The notes under the pieces: model-generated | What the model was told of the DNA's origin: nothing | What the model saw: the letters and a program-made list of their open reading frames with translations, nothing else | Databases searched by the model: none | Assembly: GCA_025655595.1 (NCBI GenBank) | Contig: JAHXIO010000011.1 | Location: forward strand, 595,247 to 659,246 | Source of the DNA: Candidatus Thiodiazotropha sp. (ex Monitilora ramsayi) | Lineage (GTDB): Bacteria; Pseudomonadota; Gammaproteobacteria; Chromatiales; Chromatiaceae | DNA length: 64,000 bases | Direction of reading: 5' to 3' | Part shown: positions 18,224 to 27,781 of the stretch, in pieces | How the letters are laid out: every line of letters starts with the position of its first letter | Numbering within the stretch: position 1 is the stretch's first letter | Translations under genes and position numbers: made by a program

Positions 18224-18284
18224 TGATGGGGCAGGGTTCCACGCTATACATGTCAGAATCGTAGGGTGGGGCCTTGCCCCACCA
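18224..18284. repeat. REP-like inverted pair
   Basis: A degenerate left unit (18224-18245, GATGGGGCAGGGTTCCACG) faces a well-conserved right unit at 18261-18284 that starts GTAGGGTGGGGC and ends GCCCCACCA. The arrangement matches the pairs at 20.9 and 57.9 kb. It lies between two convergent genes, the usual place for REP pairs. Confidence 0.8.
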
Positions 18285-18303
18285 ATTGTTAATGAGCTCC
18301 CGC

Positions 18304-19476
18304 TCAACTCAGGGAACGGATCGAGCGATAGGTTCCAGGATAACTCCGCTTGGTAAGCACCAGTTGCCAAAGCTGCCCCTGACGGCTGCGGAAAAAGCCG
18401 GCACAGGTGTGCAGGTAATATTTCCACATCCGGTAGAAGCGCTTTCCGTACCGGCTCTCCAGCCTGGGCCAAGCCTGATCGAAATTTCGCCACCAGGCCA
18501 TCAGAGTGTGATCGTAGTCGGGACCGAAATTGTGCCAGTCCTCGATCAGGAAGCAACCTTCTACCGCTTGAGTGATCTCTCTGGCCGACGGGAGCTTTCC
18601 GTTAGGAAAAATGTACTTATCGATCCACGGATCCAGACCCTTGTTTGTCTTATGGTTGCCAATGGTATGCAACAGAAAGATACCGTCATCAGCCAATAGA
18701 CGCCTCACGGCCTCGAAATAGGTACGGTAGTTTTTCTGTCCCACGTGCTCGAACATGCCAACAGAGACCGCCTTATCGTATTCACCGGTTATATCCCGAT
18801 AGTCCTTGAGTTCTACACTGACCGGTAACCCTTCACAGCGTGCCTGCGCCAGTTTCTGCTGCTCTTTGGAGACCGTGATACCCACCACTTCAACACCATA
18901 TCTTTCAACCGCGTGGCGCATCAGGCCACCCCAGCCACAACCGATCTCCAGCAGCCTCTCACCCGGCTTCAGTTTTAGCTTACGGCAGATCAGATCGAGT
19001 TTATGCCGCTGCGCCTCTTCCAGATCCCTGGCATGCTCCCAATAGCCGCAGGAGTAGCTCATCGTGCTGTCCAACATGGCCTCAAAGATGTCGTTGCCGA
19101 TATCGTAGTGGTGTTCACCCACCTTAAAAGCATGCCGGCTCGACTGTAGATTGAAGAGCGATTGACGAATCAGTTCACCGAAAAGCCGCAGTTTGAACCA
19201 GCCGGCAAGCTTTTTATCCGTTTCCACCCGCATGAACCGATAGAAGAGCACATCCAGTTGATCGCTATCCCAGAATCCATCCACGTAGGCCTCTCCCAGA
19301 CCCAGGGATCCCGAGCTCAGCACCCGCTGGTAAAGTGCTTCATCATGGACCTGAATATCCCAGGGGCGGTGTCCATTGAAACGCACATCCGCCGGTGCAA
19401 TCAGGTCAACCAGCGCCTTGGGCGGATTGAAATGCCCGCGCGCATGATGTAGTCCTCTGCTGTCCACAAAGGCCAT
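18304..19476 (-). CDS. cfa: Cyclopropane-fatty-acyl-phospholipid synthase
   Basis: This 390-residue protein has the Cfa layout: an N-terminal lipid-binding part (SGSLGLGEAYVDGFWDSDQLD), the HHYDIGNDIFEAMLDSTMSYSCGYW motif region, and a SAM-binding Rossmann fold with LLEIGCGWGGL. Active-site segments GMFEHVGQKNYRTYF and HTIGNHK are present. The enzyme transfers a methylene group from SAM to unsaturated phospholipid chains, usually in stationary phase or acid stress. It is a single gene with a 350-base AT-rich upstream region. Confidence 0.95.
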   Translation of the reverse strand: MAFVDSRGLHHARGHFNPPKALVDLIAPADVRFNGHRPWDIQVHDEALYQRVLSSGSLGLGEAYVDGFWDSDQLDVLFYRFMRVETDKKLAGWFKLRLFGELIRQSLFNLQSSRHAFKVGEHHYDIGNDIFEAMLDSTMSYSCGYWEHARDLEEAQRHKLDLICRKLKLKPGERLLEIGCGWGGLMRHAVERYGVEVVGITVSKEQQKLAQARCEGLPVSVELKDYRDITGEYDKAVSVGMFEHVGQKNYRTYFEAVRRLLADDGIFLLHTIGNHKTNKGLDPWIDKYIFPNGKLPSAREITQAVEGCFLIEDWHNFGPDYDHTLMAWWRNFDQAWPRLESRYGKRFYRMWKYYLHTCAGFFRSRQGQLWQLVLTKRSYPGTYRSIRSLS

Positions 19477-19832
19477 GGTCTCCTCCTATGCGTCTAATCG
19501 CGCGTTTTTTAATTTCTCCTCAATTAATACGTTAGTAACAGTGAAGAGAGATTCAACCCTGTATTTGACCTACTAGATAGCACCCCATGCCATTTCTTAT
19601 AAAAACCAATAAATTCAAAAATAAGTTTGCGATAGTCGAAGTCAATCCATTCGATTATTTTGCTCTATCCCGATTCCGTCTATCCCCTAATTAAGCCAGT
19701 AAGTTGCATTACAAGGCTCTATAAACATCTTGGTTATTTGTATGGATAATACTGAACTCGTAATCCGATCTATGCTCTGAGATTTAAAACATCAACAACT
19801 GAATCAGACACGAACGGATCAGGACTGTTGTT
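19477..19832. other. Divergent promoter region of cfa and the peptidase gene
   Basis: This is an AT-rich region of about 356 bases between divergent genes. It contains runs such as AATTTCTCCTCAATTAATAC near the cfa side. Promoters for both genes must lie here, but none could be fixed by eye. No repeats or small genes were seen. Confidence 0.4.
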
Positions 19833-20771
19833 ATGGGACAGCCGGATTACTATTCACTCATGGTACATGGTGGCGCAGGGGCCTTTGAGTACATCAAAGA
19901 CCAGAAAACCGCTGCTCGTTATCTTGAGAGCATCAACCACGCGCTGGAACACGGCCGTGCAGTACTCACACAGGGAGGCTCTGCCCTGGTGGCCGTTGAG
20001 ACCTGCGCCTCACTACTCGAGGACGACCCCCTGTTCAACGCCGGTTGCGGATCGGTCCTGAACGAAAACGGTAAGGTGGAGATGGATGCCGCCATCATGG
20101 ACGGTCGCGATCTCTCGGCCGGAGCTGTGGCGGCTGTGCAGAATATCGCCAATCCGATTCAACTCGCCCGCTGTGTGATGATCGAGAGCGAACACGTCAT
20201 GCTCATCGCGGAGGGAGCCAAGCGTTTTGCCGACCACTACGGCATTGCACAGAAACCCGACAAATACTTCTTCACACCGGAGCGGATGGAGCAGCTCAAG
20301 CGGGCACGTCTGAAACGCAAGATCATGCTCGATCACGACGACGCAGAGGAAAGCGAGGATCAGAAATACGGTACCATCGGCGCAGTGGCGCGTGATCGCG
20401 AGGGCAACCTGGCGGCCGCCACCTCCACCGGCGGTATCGTCAACAAACGCATGGGCAGGGTGGGCGACTCCCCCATCATCGGCGCCGGCCTCTATGCCGA
20501 CAATGAGACCTGTGCCGTATCAGCCACCGGTTTCGGCGAAGACCTCATGCGCACCCTGATCGGCAAGACCGTCTCAGACTTCATGCTTATGCAGCGTATG
20601 GATGGCGAGCGGGCGACTGTGGCTTGCATCGAATTTCTCAAGCGAAAAGTGAACGGCAGAGGCGGCATCATCGTCATCGACCGGGACGGCAACTGTAACA
20701 GTGGTCTGACAACGAAAAAGATGATTCACGGATGGATTGAAAAGAGCGGGGAGACGGTGGTTAGATTTTAG
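19833..20771 (+). CDS. iaaA: Isoaspartyl peptidase/L-asparaginase (Ntn hydrolase)
   Basis: This 312-residue protein belongs to the type-2 asparaginase family. It opens YSLMVHGGAGAFE, has DPLFNAGCGSVLNENG, and the autocleavage site is KYGTIGAVARD, where the Thr becomes the N-terminal nucleophile of the beta chain. GDSPIIGAGLYADN and SATGFGED complete the active site. It removes isoaspartyl residues from peptides and hydrolyses asparagine weakly. The closing part is slightly unusual (GLTTKKMIHGWIE). It is a single gene, followed by a REP-like pair. Confidence 0.92.
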   Translation: MGQPDYYSLMVHGGAGAFEYIKDQKTAARYLESINHALEHGRAVLTQGGSALVAVETCASLLEDDPLFNAGCGSVLNENGKVEMDAAIMDGRDLSAGAVAAVQNIANPIQLARCVMIESEHVMLIAEGAKRFADHYGIAQKPDKYFFTPERMEQLKRARLKRKIMLDHDDAEESEDQKYGTIGAVARDREGNLAAATSTGGIVNKRMGRVGDSPIIGAGLYADNETCAVSATGFGEDLMRTLIGKTVSDFMLMQRMDGERATVACIEFLKRKVNGRGGIIVIDRDGNCNSGLTTKKMIHGWIEKSGETVVRF

Positions 20772-20865
20772 TGGTCACGAATGATCGCTTATCCCCGCGA
20801 AACCCAGACCATAGAAATGGTTACATAAGATCGATAATCGAGCGTGTCATGCGCTTGGTACTGAT

Positions 20866-21000
20866 TGGTGCGGCGCTTCCGCACCCTACATAGACAAGCG
20901 AATTTTTGCAGGTTATTGAGATTGAATTCTTATAAGTCGAGAGTTCACTAAGACACTTTCTTGCCTACCCGCACTGGTAGGGTGCGGCTTTGCCGCACCA
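20866..21000. repeat. REP-like inverted pair, CG variant
   Basis: The left unit at 20866-20889 starts TGGTGCGGC and ends GCACCCTAC; the right unit at 20977-21000 starts GTAGGGTGCGGC and ends GCCGCACCA. They are inverted relative to each other with an 87-base spacer. Compared with the other loci, the stem carries compensating changes (G-C swapped) on both sides, which suggests selection for the hairpin. Confidence 0.8.
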
Positions 21001-21106
21001 CTAAAATCACAAGGTCGTGCGGCAGCTTCTCATCAGATGAAAAAAAGATAAGTGTAAATTCACCGTGATTCGCAACCATTCCGGTCATAAAAAAGATGCA
21101 TCAAAG

Positions 21107-23800
21107 TCATGCCGGCGACAGCCGCACAGCCACCACTTTGTACTCCGGCGTCATGCTCTCCTGATCAAAGATGCCGCTGGTGAGATGGTTGATGGCGATT
21201 TCAGGAAAATGGAAGGTGGTGAAGAGGATACCCGGTTTCACCTCGTCGCTAATCTTCACATTCAAATGAGTAGTGCCATTCTGCGATGATATCTCAACTT
21301 TGCCGCCCTCCCCGATCCCTTCACGACTGGCGTCTTCAGGATTGATCAGAAGAACGTCGTGATCGACCAGTTCCACATTGGGTGTACGCCTGGTCATGCT
21401 GCCGCAATTGTAGTGCTCCAAGCGACGGCTGGTAGTAAGGATATAGGGGTACGCCTCTCCGTTGCCGACGATCTCAGGGGTCTCCTGGAACGCATAGAAG
21501 TGGAAACGGCCCTTGGGTAACTTGAAGCCCTCCTGGTGCAGTATCTGGGTATCGGTGCCGTCCGGCGCCACCGGCCACTGCTTGCCGTTACCCGTCAGGT
21601 TCTCCCAGGTAACACCGGCGAAAAAGGGGACCACCTGTGCAATCTCCTTGAGCAGTTCCGCCGGATCGTAGTGACCCTGCGGATAACCCATCCTCTCCAT
21701 GATGTTACAGACAATCTCACCGTCTGGCCTTGTACCATGCAGGGGATCGATGGCCGCATTGACCCGCTGGACGCGCCGTTCACCGTTGGTGAAGGTGCCG
21801 CTCTTCTCCAGGAAGGAGGCGGCTGGCAGGACCACATCGGCCATGGTGCAGGTCTCCGTCATGAATAACTCCTGCACAATCAGCAGATCGAGCAGACTGA
21901 GGGAGTACTTCACCTCGCAGGAGTTGGGATCGGTCTGCAGGATATCCTCTCCCATGATCCAGAGCGCCTTCAGCTTTCCCTCACGGGCCGCGCCGAACAT
22001 CTGCGGGATCTTCAGCCCGGGCTGGGTGGGTATTTCAGTACCGTAGATGCGCTCGAAATGGGCCTTGATCTCCGGCTGTTTGTAGTCCAGATAGCCGGCG
22101 CCCAGATCAGGCTGAACCCCCATGTCCACCGCACCCTGCACATTGTTCTGTCCGCGCAGGGGGTTCATGCCGGTGCCGGGGCGACCGATATTGCCGGTCA
22201 TCATGATCATCCCGGCCAACTGCATTATTGCCCGGCTGCCCTGATAATGCTCGGTGATGCCGAGACCGTGGAAGGCCATGGCCCGCTGGGCACGGCCGTA
22301 GACATGTGCCGCCTGCTCCACCTCGCCACGATCAATGCCCGTGATCTGCTCGAGGTGGTCAAGGTCCTGCGCCAATACCTCCGCCTTGAACTCATCGAAG
22401 CCCTCGGTACGACTATCGACGAACGACTGGTCCACGTACCCCAACTCGATCAGGTACCTGCAGAGCATATTCAGCAATGCCACATTGCTGCCGGGACGCG
22501 GTTGCAGATGACAGGTAGCATATTTGGACAACTCGGAGCGTCGCGGGTCGACGATGATCAGTTTCGCCCCCTTGATGGCAGCCTGCTTCAGACGGGCACC
22601 GGTAACCGGATGCGCCTCGGTGGGATTGGCACCGAAAACCAGAAGACAGTCGGCCAGGGGGATCTCGTCGATGGAGTTGGTGGCGGCGCCTGTCCCATAG
22701 ACCTGGCGCATACCGAAGGCAGTAGGCGAGTGACACACGCGGGCACAGCCGTCGATATTGTTGTTGCCGATCACCGAGCGCATGAACTTCTGCATCAGAT
22801 AGTTCTCTTCGTTGGTGCAGCGTGCGGAAGAGATACCGGCGATGGCGTCTGGTCCATGCGTCTCCTTGATGACCGTCAGCCGTTCCGCGATGAAGTCGAG
22901 AGCCTCCTCCCAACCCACCTCTACCAGCTCCCCATCGCGGCGGATCATGGGGCTGGTCAGCCGCTCCGGATGGTGGGCGTATTCAAAGGCGTAGCGTCCC
23001 TTGAGGCATGTGTGCCCATTGTTCACCTCAGCGCCCTCGATACCACTGAGTGCCGCCACCCGGCCATCTTTCACCTTTACCTCCAGGTTGCAGCCCACGC
23101 CGCAGTAGGTACAAACCGTAGGCACGGTTTTATCCGCCTGCAGTGTCTTCGCCCGGTAGCGATCATTGAGGGCATTGGTGGGACAGGTCTGCACGCAACG
23201 ACCGCAGGAGACGCATCCCGCCTCACCGAAATCCCCCGCCGCGCCCTGGATGATGTGGCTCTTGATACCCCGATTGGCCATAGAGAGGACAAACTGCCCC
23301 TGTATCTCATCGCAGGCGCGAATGCAGCGATAGCAGTGGATGCACTCGACGGGATCGAAGCGGAGATAGGGATGGGGCTTGGCGGTCTCGCCCGCCTCTT
23401 CCATCTGCGGGTAACGACTTTGTTCGACACCATACTCCTGCAACAGATGCTGGAACGGTGTGGGTTTCTCATCGGGCAGGGGGGTCAACCGGTCTGCAGG
23501 CATATTACTCGCCAGCAACTCCAGGATGCCCTTGCGGATACTGCGCAGCCTTTCGCTACGGGTGGTTATGTGTAGATCTGCCGTTGCCGGAGTATGACAG
23601 GAGGCCATCAGCCTGCCCTGCTCTCCCGCACCACGGGCAACCTCCACCAGGCAAAGCCGGCAGGCGCCGAAAGGCTCGAGCGCCGGGTCGTGGCAGAGTA
23701 CCGGTATCTCACCCGGCCCGATGTGGCGGCTGACCGTCTCATAGAGCGTTTCACCCTCGGCGACCGAATAGGCGGTGCCATTGATCATGATCTGACTCAT
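21107..23800 (-). CDS. NAD-linked formate dehydrogenase, molybdopterin subunit (Cys type)
   Basis: This 897-residue FdsA/FdhF-like protein has, in order: a NuoG-like [2Fe-2S] domain (CHDPALEPFGACRLCLVEV), two ferredoxin-type 4Fe-4S sites (CIHCYRCIRACDE and CVSCGRCVQTCPTNAL), a further 4Fe-4S site (CTYCGVGCNLEV), and the molybdopterin domain. The Mo ligand is Cys356 in ARVCHSPT, so no selenocysteine is used. It oxidises formate to CO2 and passes electrons to the FMN subunit and NAD. The gene overlaps the beta-subunit gene by 4 bases. No fdhD or other accessory gene is adjacent. It may drain formate from the formaldehyde pathway at 35-37 kb. Confidence 0.95.
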   Translation of the reverse strand: MSQIMINGTAYSVAEGETLYETVSRHIGPGEIPVLCHDPALEPFGACRLCLVEVARGAGEQGRLMASCHTPATADLHITTRSERLRSIRKGILELLASNMPADRLTPLPDEKPTPFQHLLQEYGVEQSRYPQMEEAGETAKPHPYLRFDPVECIHCYRCIRACDEIQGQFVLSMANRGIKSHIIQGAAGDFGEAGCVSCGRCVQTCPTNALNDRYRAKTLQADKTVPTVCTYCGVGCNLEVKVKDGRVAALSGIEGAEVNNGHTCLKGRYAFEYAHHPERLTSPMIRRDGELVEVGWEEALDFIAERLTVIKETHGPDAIAGISSARCTNEENYLMQKFMRSVIGNNNIDGCARVCHSPTAFGMRQVYGTGAATNSIDEIPLADCLLVFGANPTEAHPVTGARLKQAAIKGAKLIIVDPRRSELSKYATCHLQPRPGSNVALLNMLCRYLIELGYVDQSFVDSRTEGFDEFKAEVLAQDLDHLEQITGIDRGEVEQAAHVYGRAQRAMAFHGLGITEHYQGSRAIMQLAGMIMMTGNIGRPGTGMNPLRGQNNVQGAVDMGVQPDLGAGYLDYKQPEIKAHFERIYGTEIPTQPGLKIPQMFGAAREGKLKALWIMGEDILQTDPNSCEVKYSLSLLDLLIVQELFMTETCTMADVVLPAASFLEKSGTFTNGERRVQRVNAAIDPLHGTRPDGEIVCNIMERMGYPQGHYDPAELLKEIAQVVPFFAGVTWENLTGNGKQWPVAPDGTDTQILHQEGFKLPKGRFHFYAFQETPEIVGNGEAYPYILTTSRRLEHYNCGSMTRRTPNVELVDHDVLLINPEDASREGIGEGGKVEISSQNGTTHLNVKISDEVKPGILFTTFHFPEIAINHLTSGIFDQESMTPEYKVVAVRLSPA

Positions 23801-25401
23801 TGCACTGCCTCCGTCTGGCTGAAGTAAGGGGCAAGCTCTTCCCGGAAGTGGGTCATCGCATTGCGCATCGGCAGGGGCAGACCGCCCCCCAGGGCACAGA
23901 GCGAGCCTGTCTCCAACAACTCAAGCAGCTCCTCGAAGATCCCTCTGTCCACGGGCGCCTTGACAGTGGCCTGTTCCAACATGCGACTGCCTTTGGCTGT
24001 ACCGAGACGGCAGGGGACGCACTTACCGCAGGACTCGTCCGCCATGTATTCGAAGATGTGGCGCATGAAGTCGAGCATGGGAAAGTCATCGGGGATGGCA
24101 ATGATTCCGGCGTGACCCAAGGCGAAACCCGCCTGCTGGAAGGATTCGAAATCAATCGTCTGCGATTCGATGGCAGAGAGCGGCAGGATTGAACCTAAGG
24201 GCCCGCCTACCTGCAGGGCTTTAACCGCCCGCTTGAATCCCCCCGCGTCCCTGTGGATCAGGTCGGCAAAGGGGTAGCCGAAGTCCACTTCGTAAAGACC
24301 GGGCCGATGGAACCGGCTGTCGAGAGAGATCAGTTTGGTCCCCTTGCTCTCACCGCTGCCGATGGCCGCATAGGCCTCGCCGCCATGTTCGAGTATCCAG
24401 GGAACGTTGGCGAAGGTCTCCACGTTGGAGAGCAGGGTCGGCTTGCCCCAGAGACCCTCTGTGGCCGGATAGGGCGGTCTTACCCGCACCTCCGGTCGCT
24501 GCCCCTCGATGGAGCTGAGAAGCGCCGTCTCCTCACCGCAGACATAGGAACCGGCACCCTCGATCACATGAAAAGTGAAGTCGCGGTTGATCTCTGAGGA
24601 CAAAGATTCAAATTCAACGATAGCCTTCTTGACCCGCCGAATCGCTTCGGGATATTCAAAACGGATATAGAGCACCCCCGTCCTGGCGCCTGCGGCCAGA
24701 CCGGCTGCGTACATGCCCGCCATCACCTTGTGCGGCTGCTGTTCCAGCAGATAGCGATCCGAAAAGGCCCCCGGATCCCCCTCGTCTCCGTTGCAGACGA
24801 TGTATTTTTCGTCACCGTCAGCCTCAGCGGTGGCTTTGCACTTGAAGGCAAAACCGAAACCGGCGCCACCGCGACCGCGCAGATGGGACAAGTTCAACTC
24901 GTGCAGTATCTCCGCCTGCAGGTCGACTGCCAGGCGGTAGAGCTTCTCAATCTTATCGACGGGATGGGTCAGAATCGCCGATGACGAGAGGTTATAGACA
25001 GGCATCTCCGGCTGACTCAGACCGCCTTCATCCTGATGGTAAGCGTGCAGGCTGCCATCGGCTTCCCGTTTCAACAGAGCCGATCCCCGATAGCAGAGTC
25101 CACAGCACATCGCCTTGCCCGCATCCGGATGGCGAGCAGCCGTCTCTGCGGCGGATCCGTTCATCAGACAGGCGGTACCCTGGCAGACATGCGTCTCCTG
25201 TTGTCGGCTGCGCACGTTGAGAAAGTCGTAGAAACTCGCGGTTCCCTTCACCACCGAGTTTGTCAGCTTGACTTGGTGCGCCAGCGTCTCCATCGCCGTC
25301 TCTGTGGTACCGGGCTCCTCCGTCACCGCTCGGCCAACCCCGTGAAACAGATTCTCCCAGAGTCCCAACTGCCGACTCAAGATACGAATATTCTTGGACA
25401 T
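23797..25401 (-). CDS. Formate dehydrogenase diaphorase subunit, NuoE-NuoF fusion
   Basis: The ATG start follows GGATGAGGGT. The first 140 residues are NuoE-like with a [2Fe-2S] site of the CX4C...CX3C type (Cys73, Cys78, Cys99, Cys103). The rest is NuoF-like: the FMN/NAD segment HLRGRGGAGFGFAFKCKA, GDEGDPGAFSDR, an SLBB part, and the 4Fe-4S motif ESCGKCVPCRLGT with a distant Cys in GSLCALGG. It receives electrons from the molybdopterin subunit and reduces NAD. The separate FdsG subunit is absent because its role is fused here. The first gene of the operon is this one, preceded by a shared TetR-type operator. Confidence 0.95.
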   Translation of the reverse strand: MSKNIRILSRQLGLWENLFHGVGRAVTEEPGTTETAMETLAHQVKLTNSVVKGTASFYDFLNVRSRQQETHVCQGTACLMNGSAAETAARHPDAGKAMCCGLCYRGSALLKREADGSLHAYHQDEGGLSQPEMPVYNLSSSAILTHPVDKIEKLYRLAVDLQAEILHELNLSHLRGRGGAGFGFAFKCKATAEADGDEKYIVCNGDEGDPGAFSDRYLLEQQPHKVMAGMYAAGLAAGARTGVLYIRFEYPEAIRRVKKAIVEFESLSSEINRDFTFHVIEGAGSYVCGEETALLSSIEGQRPEVRVRPPYPATEGLWGKPTLLSNVETFANVPWILEHGGEAYAAIGSGESKGTKLISLDSRFHRPGLYEVDFGYPFADLIHRDAGGFKRAVKALQVGGPLGSILPLSAIESQTIDFESFQQAGFALGHAGIIAIPDDFPMLDFMRHIFEYMADESCGKCVPCRLGTAKGSRMLEQATVKAPVDRGIFEELLELLETGSLCALGGGLPLPMRNAMTHFREELAPYFSQTEAVQ

Positions 25402-25772
25402 ACCCTCATCCTGTTGCCTTTGGTTAAGCTTATCTGATCTCGGATAGCCTGGATCCAATTCCCCAAACCGAACGTATACATGTTTGGGGTGACTGCATCA
25501 CGGAATCTATACCCGAGTGCCTTGTCTGTTTTTATAGTCTGCTCAGCGCCGGTTTTCCTGTCGGCAAGATCGATAATGGGTGGATCATCGATCGATCCCC
25601 GTCAGGAGACGACTTGAATATAATGAACATTCATTCTATTATCAACAACAAATAGAATAAGGGCTTACCAGGCATCAGAGAGTCACAGGCACGATCGCTT
25701 TTACTGACTGTTTTTTATAGTTATTTCGGCTTTCTTGAATCTGTGTATCAAATGACCAACCGGAGCAAGAGG
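25402..25772. other. Divergent control region of formate dehydrogenase and gshA
   Basis: This region of 371 bases separates the two operons. It holds a palindromic operator-like site (listed separately) in its middle, flanked by AT-rich sequence. No gene was seen. The placement allows one regulator to act on both directions. Confidence 0.6.
25623..25640. promoter_or_regulatory. Putative TetR-type operator before formate dehydrogenase and gshA
   Basis: ATGAACATTCATTCTATT is the exact reverse complement of 18 bases before the tlpA gene (38541-38558) and shares the core GAATGTTCATT with the mtoX/tetR site (43364-43375). It lies 222 bases upstream of the formate dehydrogenase start and 133 bases upstream of gshA. 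Binding by the TetR protein at 43.4 kb is inferred from the shared motif. Confidence 0.65.
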
Positions 25773-27371
25773 ATGAAGACAACGGACACGATCACCCGCC
25801 GAATCCCTACCGAAGCTATCATCGGCGCCAAGACCGGACTGGAAAAAGAGGGATTGCGGGTGCGACGGGACGGCCAGCTCTCCGACAAAATCCACCCGAC
25901 CGTGCTGGGCTCAGCCCTGACCCATCCAAGCATCACCACCGATTTTTCCGAATCCCTGCTCGAGCTGATCACTCCCCCCAGCCATCGGGGTGAGGACGCA
26001 CTCGCCTATCTGGCCGAAACCGAAGCCTTTGTCCATCAACATCTCGCAGACGAGTTGGTATGGTCCGCCAGCATGCCCTGCCACATCGATGACGCCGATG
26101 ATATTCCCATCGCTCACTACGGGCATTCGGATACGGGCATGTCGAAGCACATCTATCGTCGCGGTCTCGCACATCGCTACGGCAAGATGATGCAGGTCAT
26201 CGCGGGGGTCCATTTCAATTTCTCATTCTCGGAAGACCTGTGGCCCGAACTGCAAAGCATCTCCGGTGATAGAGGCGCACTTCGTTCGTTCACAGATGAC
26301 AGCTATATGCGCACGCTGCGCAATGTCCAACGCTACGACTGGCTGCTGCTCTACCTCTTTGGCGCATCACCTGCCGTCGACCGCAGCTTTGTCGGTGCCG
26401 TCGACAGACTGAAGCCTTTCGACAGGGAGACATACCATGCACCCTACGCCACCTCCCTGCGTATGGGTGATATGGGCTACACCAACAGTGTTCAGGCCGG
26501 TAACCATATCCGAATCGACTACAACTCACTCGACGGCTATCTCGCCGCCTTGCGAAAAATACTCGACACTTCCCACCCGGCTTACGAGGAGATCGGTCTG
26601 ATCGTCGATGGTGCCCACCGGCAACTCAATACCCACCTGCTTCAGATAGAGAATGAGTTTTACTCCAGTGTGCGCCCCAAGCAGATTGCTCGCGATGGTG
26701 AGTCTCCACACGAGGCTTTGGGGCAGCGCGGCATCAGATATTTGGAACTGCGCTCCATCGATATCAATCCGTTCGTCCCCTCCGGTGTTGAAGTGACACA
26801 GCTTCACTTTCTCGAAACATTCATCCACTTCTGTCTGTTCAGCGATAGCCCGCTTTACGAAACAGACAGCAGTGACATTAACAGGAAGAATCTGAATCTT
26901 ACCGCTTACCTCGGCCGCTCGCCCGATCTCAAACTCAGCAGAGACGGAGAAAAGGTCCGCATGCAGGTCTGGGCAGATCAGCTGTTCGATCAGATGCAAC
27001 CGGTGGCGGAACTATTGGACAACACTCACGACACCGATCGATACACCATTGCCTTGAAGCACTACTGGCGCTATCTACAGGAGCCCGAGCTCACCCCTTC
27101 CGCGACACTCCTGAGAGAAATGCGGGAACAGGGTTCAGGATTCACTGATTACATCCTGCAACAGTCGGTCGCTCATCACAGCCGCTTCCTCTCAAACTGC
27201 CTGAACCCCGCAAGGCTCGAATACTATGAAGCACTCTCCCGCCAGTCGCTTCGACAGCAGTGCCATATGGAGTGCCGCAGTCAGGGCGTGTTTGACGAGG
27301 ATGATGCTAAACACGCAGACAACTCACCCTGCGTTGTGACGCCTTGCGTTTGCGCCTCAAGTTACTGCTGA
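25773..27371 (+). CDS. gshA: Glutamate-cysteine ligase
   Basis: The ATG at MKTTDTITRRIP is preferred because GGAGCAAGAGG precedes it; an upstream ATG and GTG in frame lack this. The 532-residue protein matches the GshA family: GLEKEGLRV, the LLELITPP segment, ADDIPIAHYG, MMQVIAGVHFNFSF and RYLELRSIDINPF. It joins glutamate and cysteine, the first and limiting step of glutathione synthesis. Glutathione is the cofactor of the formaldehyde dehydrogenase at 36-37 kb, so the shared upstream operator is of interest. gshB is not in the window. Confidence 0.94.
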   Translation: MKTTDTITRRIPTEAIIGAKTGLEKEGLRVRRDGQLSDKIHPTVLGSALTHPSITTDFSESLLELITPPSHRGEDALAYLAETEAFVHQHLADELVWSASMPCHIDDADDIPIAHYGHSDTGMSKHIYRRGLAHRYGKMMQVIAGVHFNFSFSEDLWPELQSISGDRGALRSFTDDSYMRTLRNVQRYDWLLLYLFGASPAVDRSFVGAVDRLKPFDRETYHAPYATSLRMGDMGYTNSVQAGNHIRIDYNSLDGYLAALRKILDTSHPAYEEIGLIVDGAHRQLNTHLLQIENEFYSSVRPKQIARDGESPHEALGQRGIRYLELRSIDINPFVPSGVEVTQLHFLETFIHFCLFSDSPLYETDSSDINRKNLNLTAYLGRSPDLKLSRDGEKVRMQVWADQLFDQMQPVAELLDNTHDTDRYTIALKHYWRYLQEPELTPSATLLREMREQGSGFTDYILQQSVAHHSRFLSNCLNPARLEYYEALSRQSLRQQCHMECRSQGVFDEDDAKHADNSPCVVTPCVCASSYC

Positions 27372-27781
27372 TAAAAAACCCGGAGCCAGTGCCTGCGATG
27401 CACCTGACAACTGGCATCCGGTCTAGACTGCAGTTTTAACCGGTCAATGCAAAGTCTAATCTCTAATTCCATCGAGGATGGGCGTTAGCATGAAACATCG
27501 ACCGAATATCCATTACACTGAACAAAAATATGCGACATTGAGGGGCCGTTGGCAGAAACGCTGATCCTAGGGCCCGATTGCTTGGTTTTTTTACCGGCAC
27601 CACCCATCGGTCAAACGTATCTTTAAAAGGCGTGTTGGGGGATGATTACCTATTGACGTGATCTTCAAATACCGCCCGAAGTTTCAGATTTACTAATCGT
27701 TGTTGATGAAGATATTGGACAGATTGCAGGCATGTCGACACTACAGTGTAGTAATCCCAACCGCTGAAGGCTGCACTTTAT
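27372..27781. other. Intergenic region between convergent genes
   Basis: This 410-base region separates the ends of gshA and the histidine kinase. Right after gshA, CCGGAGCCAGT (27380-27390) and ACTGGCATCCGG (27410-27421) can pair as an imperfect hairpin and may end the gshA transcript. A small palindrome (ACACTACAGTGT) lies near 27737. No gene was seen. Confidence 0.5.

Noticed and set aside
22727..22740. Possible selenocysteine codon in formate dehydrogenase
   Set aside because: The Mo-ligand position is a TGT Cys codon and the frame has no internal TGA.
22058..23575. 505-codon plus-strand frame opposite formate dehydrogenase
   Set aside because: It is the antisense shadow of a well-matched gene; the protein has no family features.
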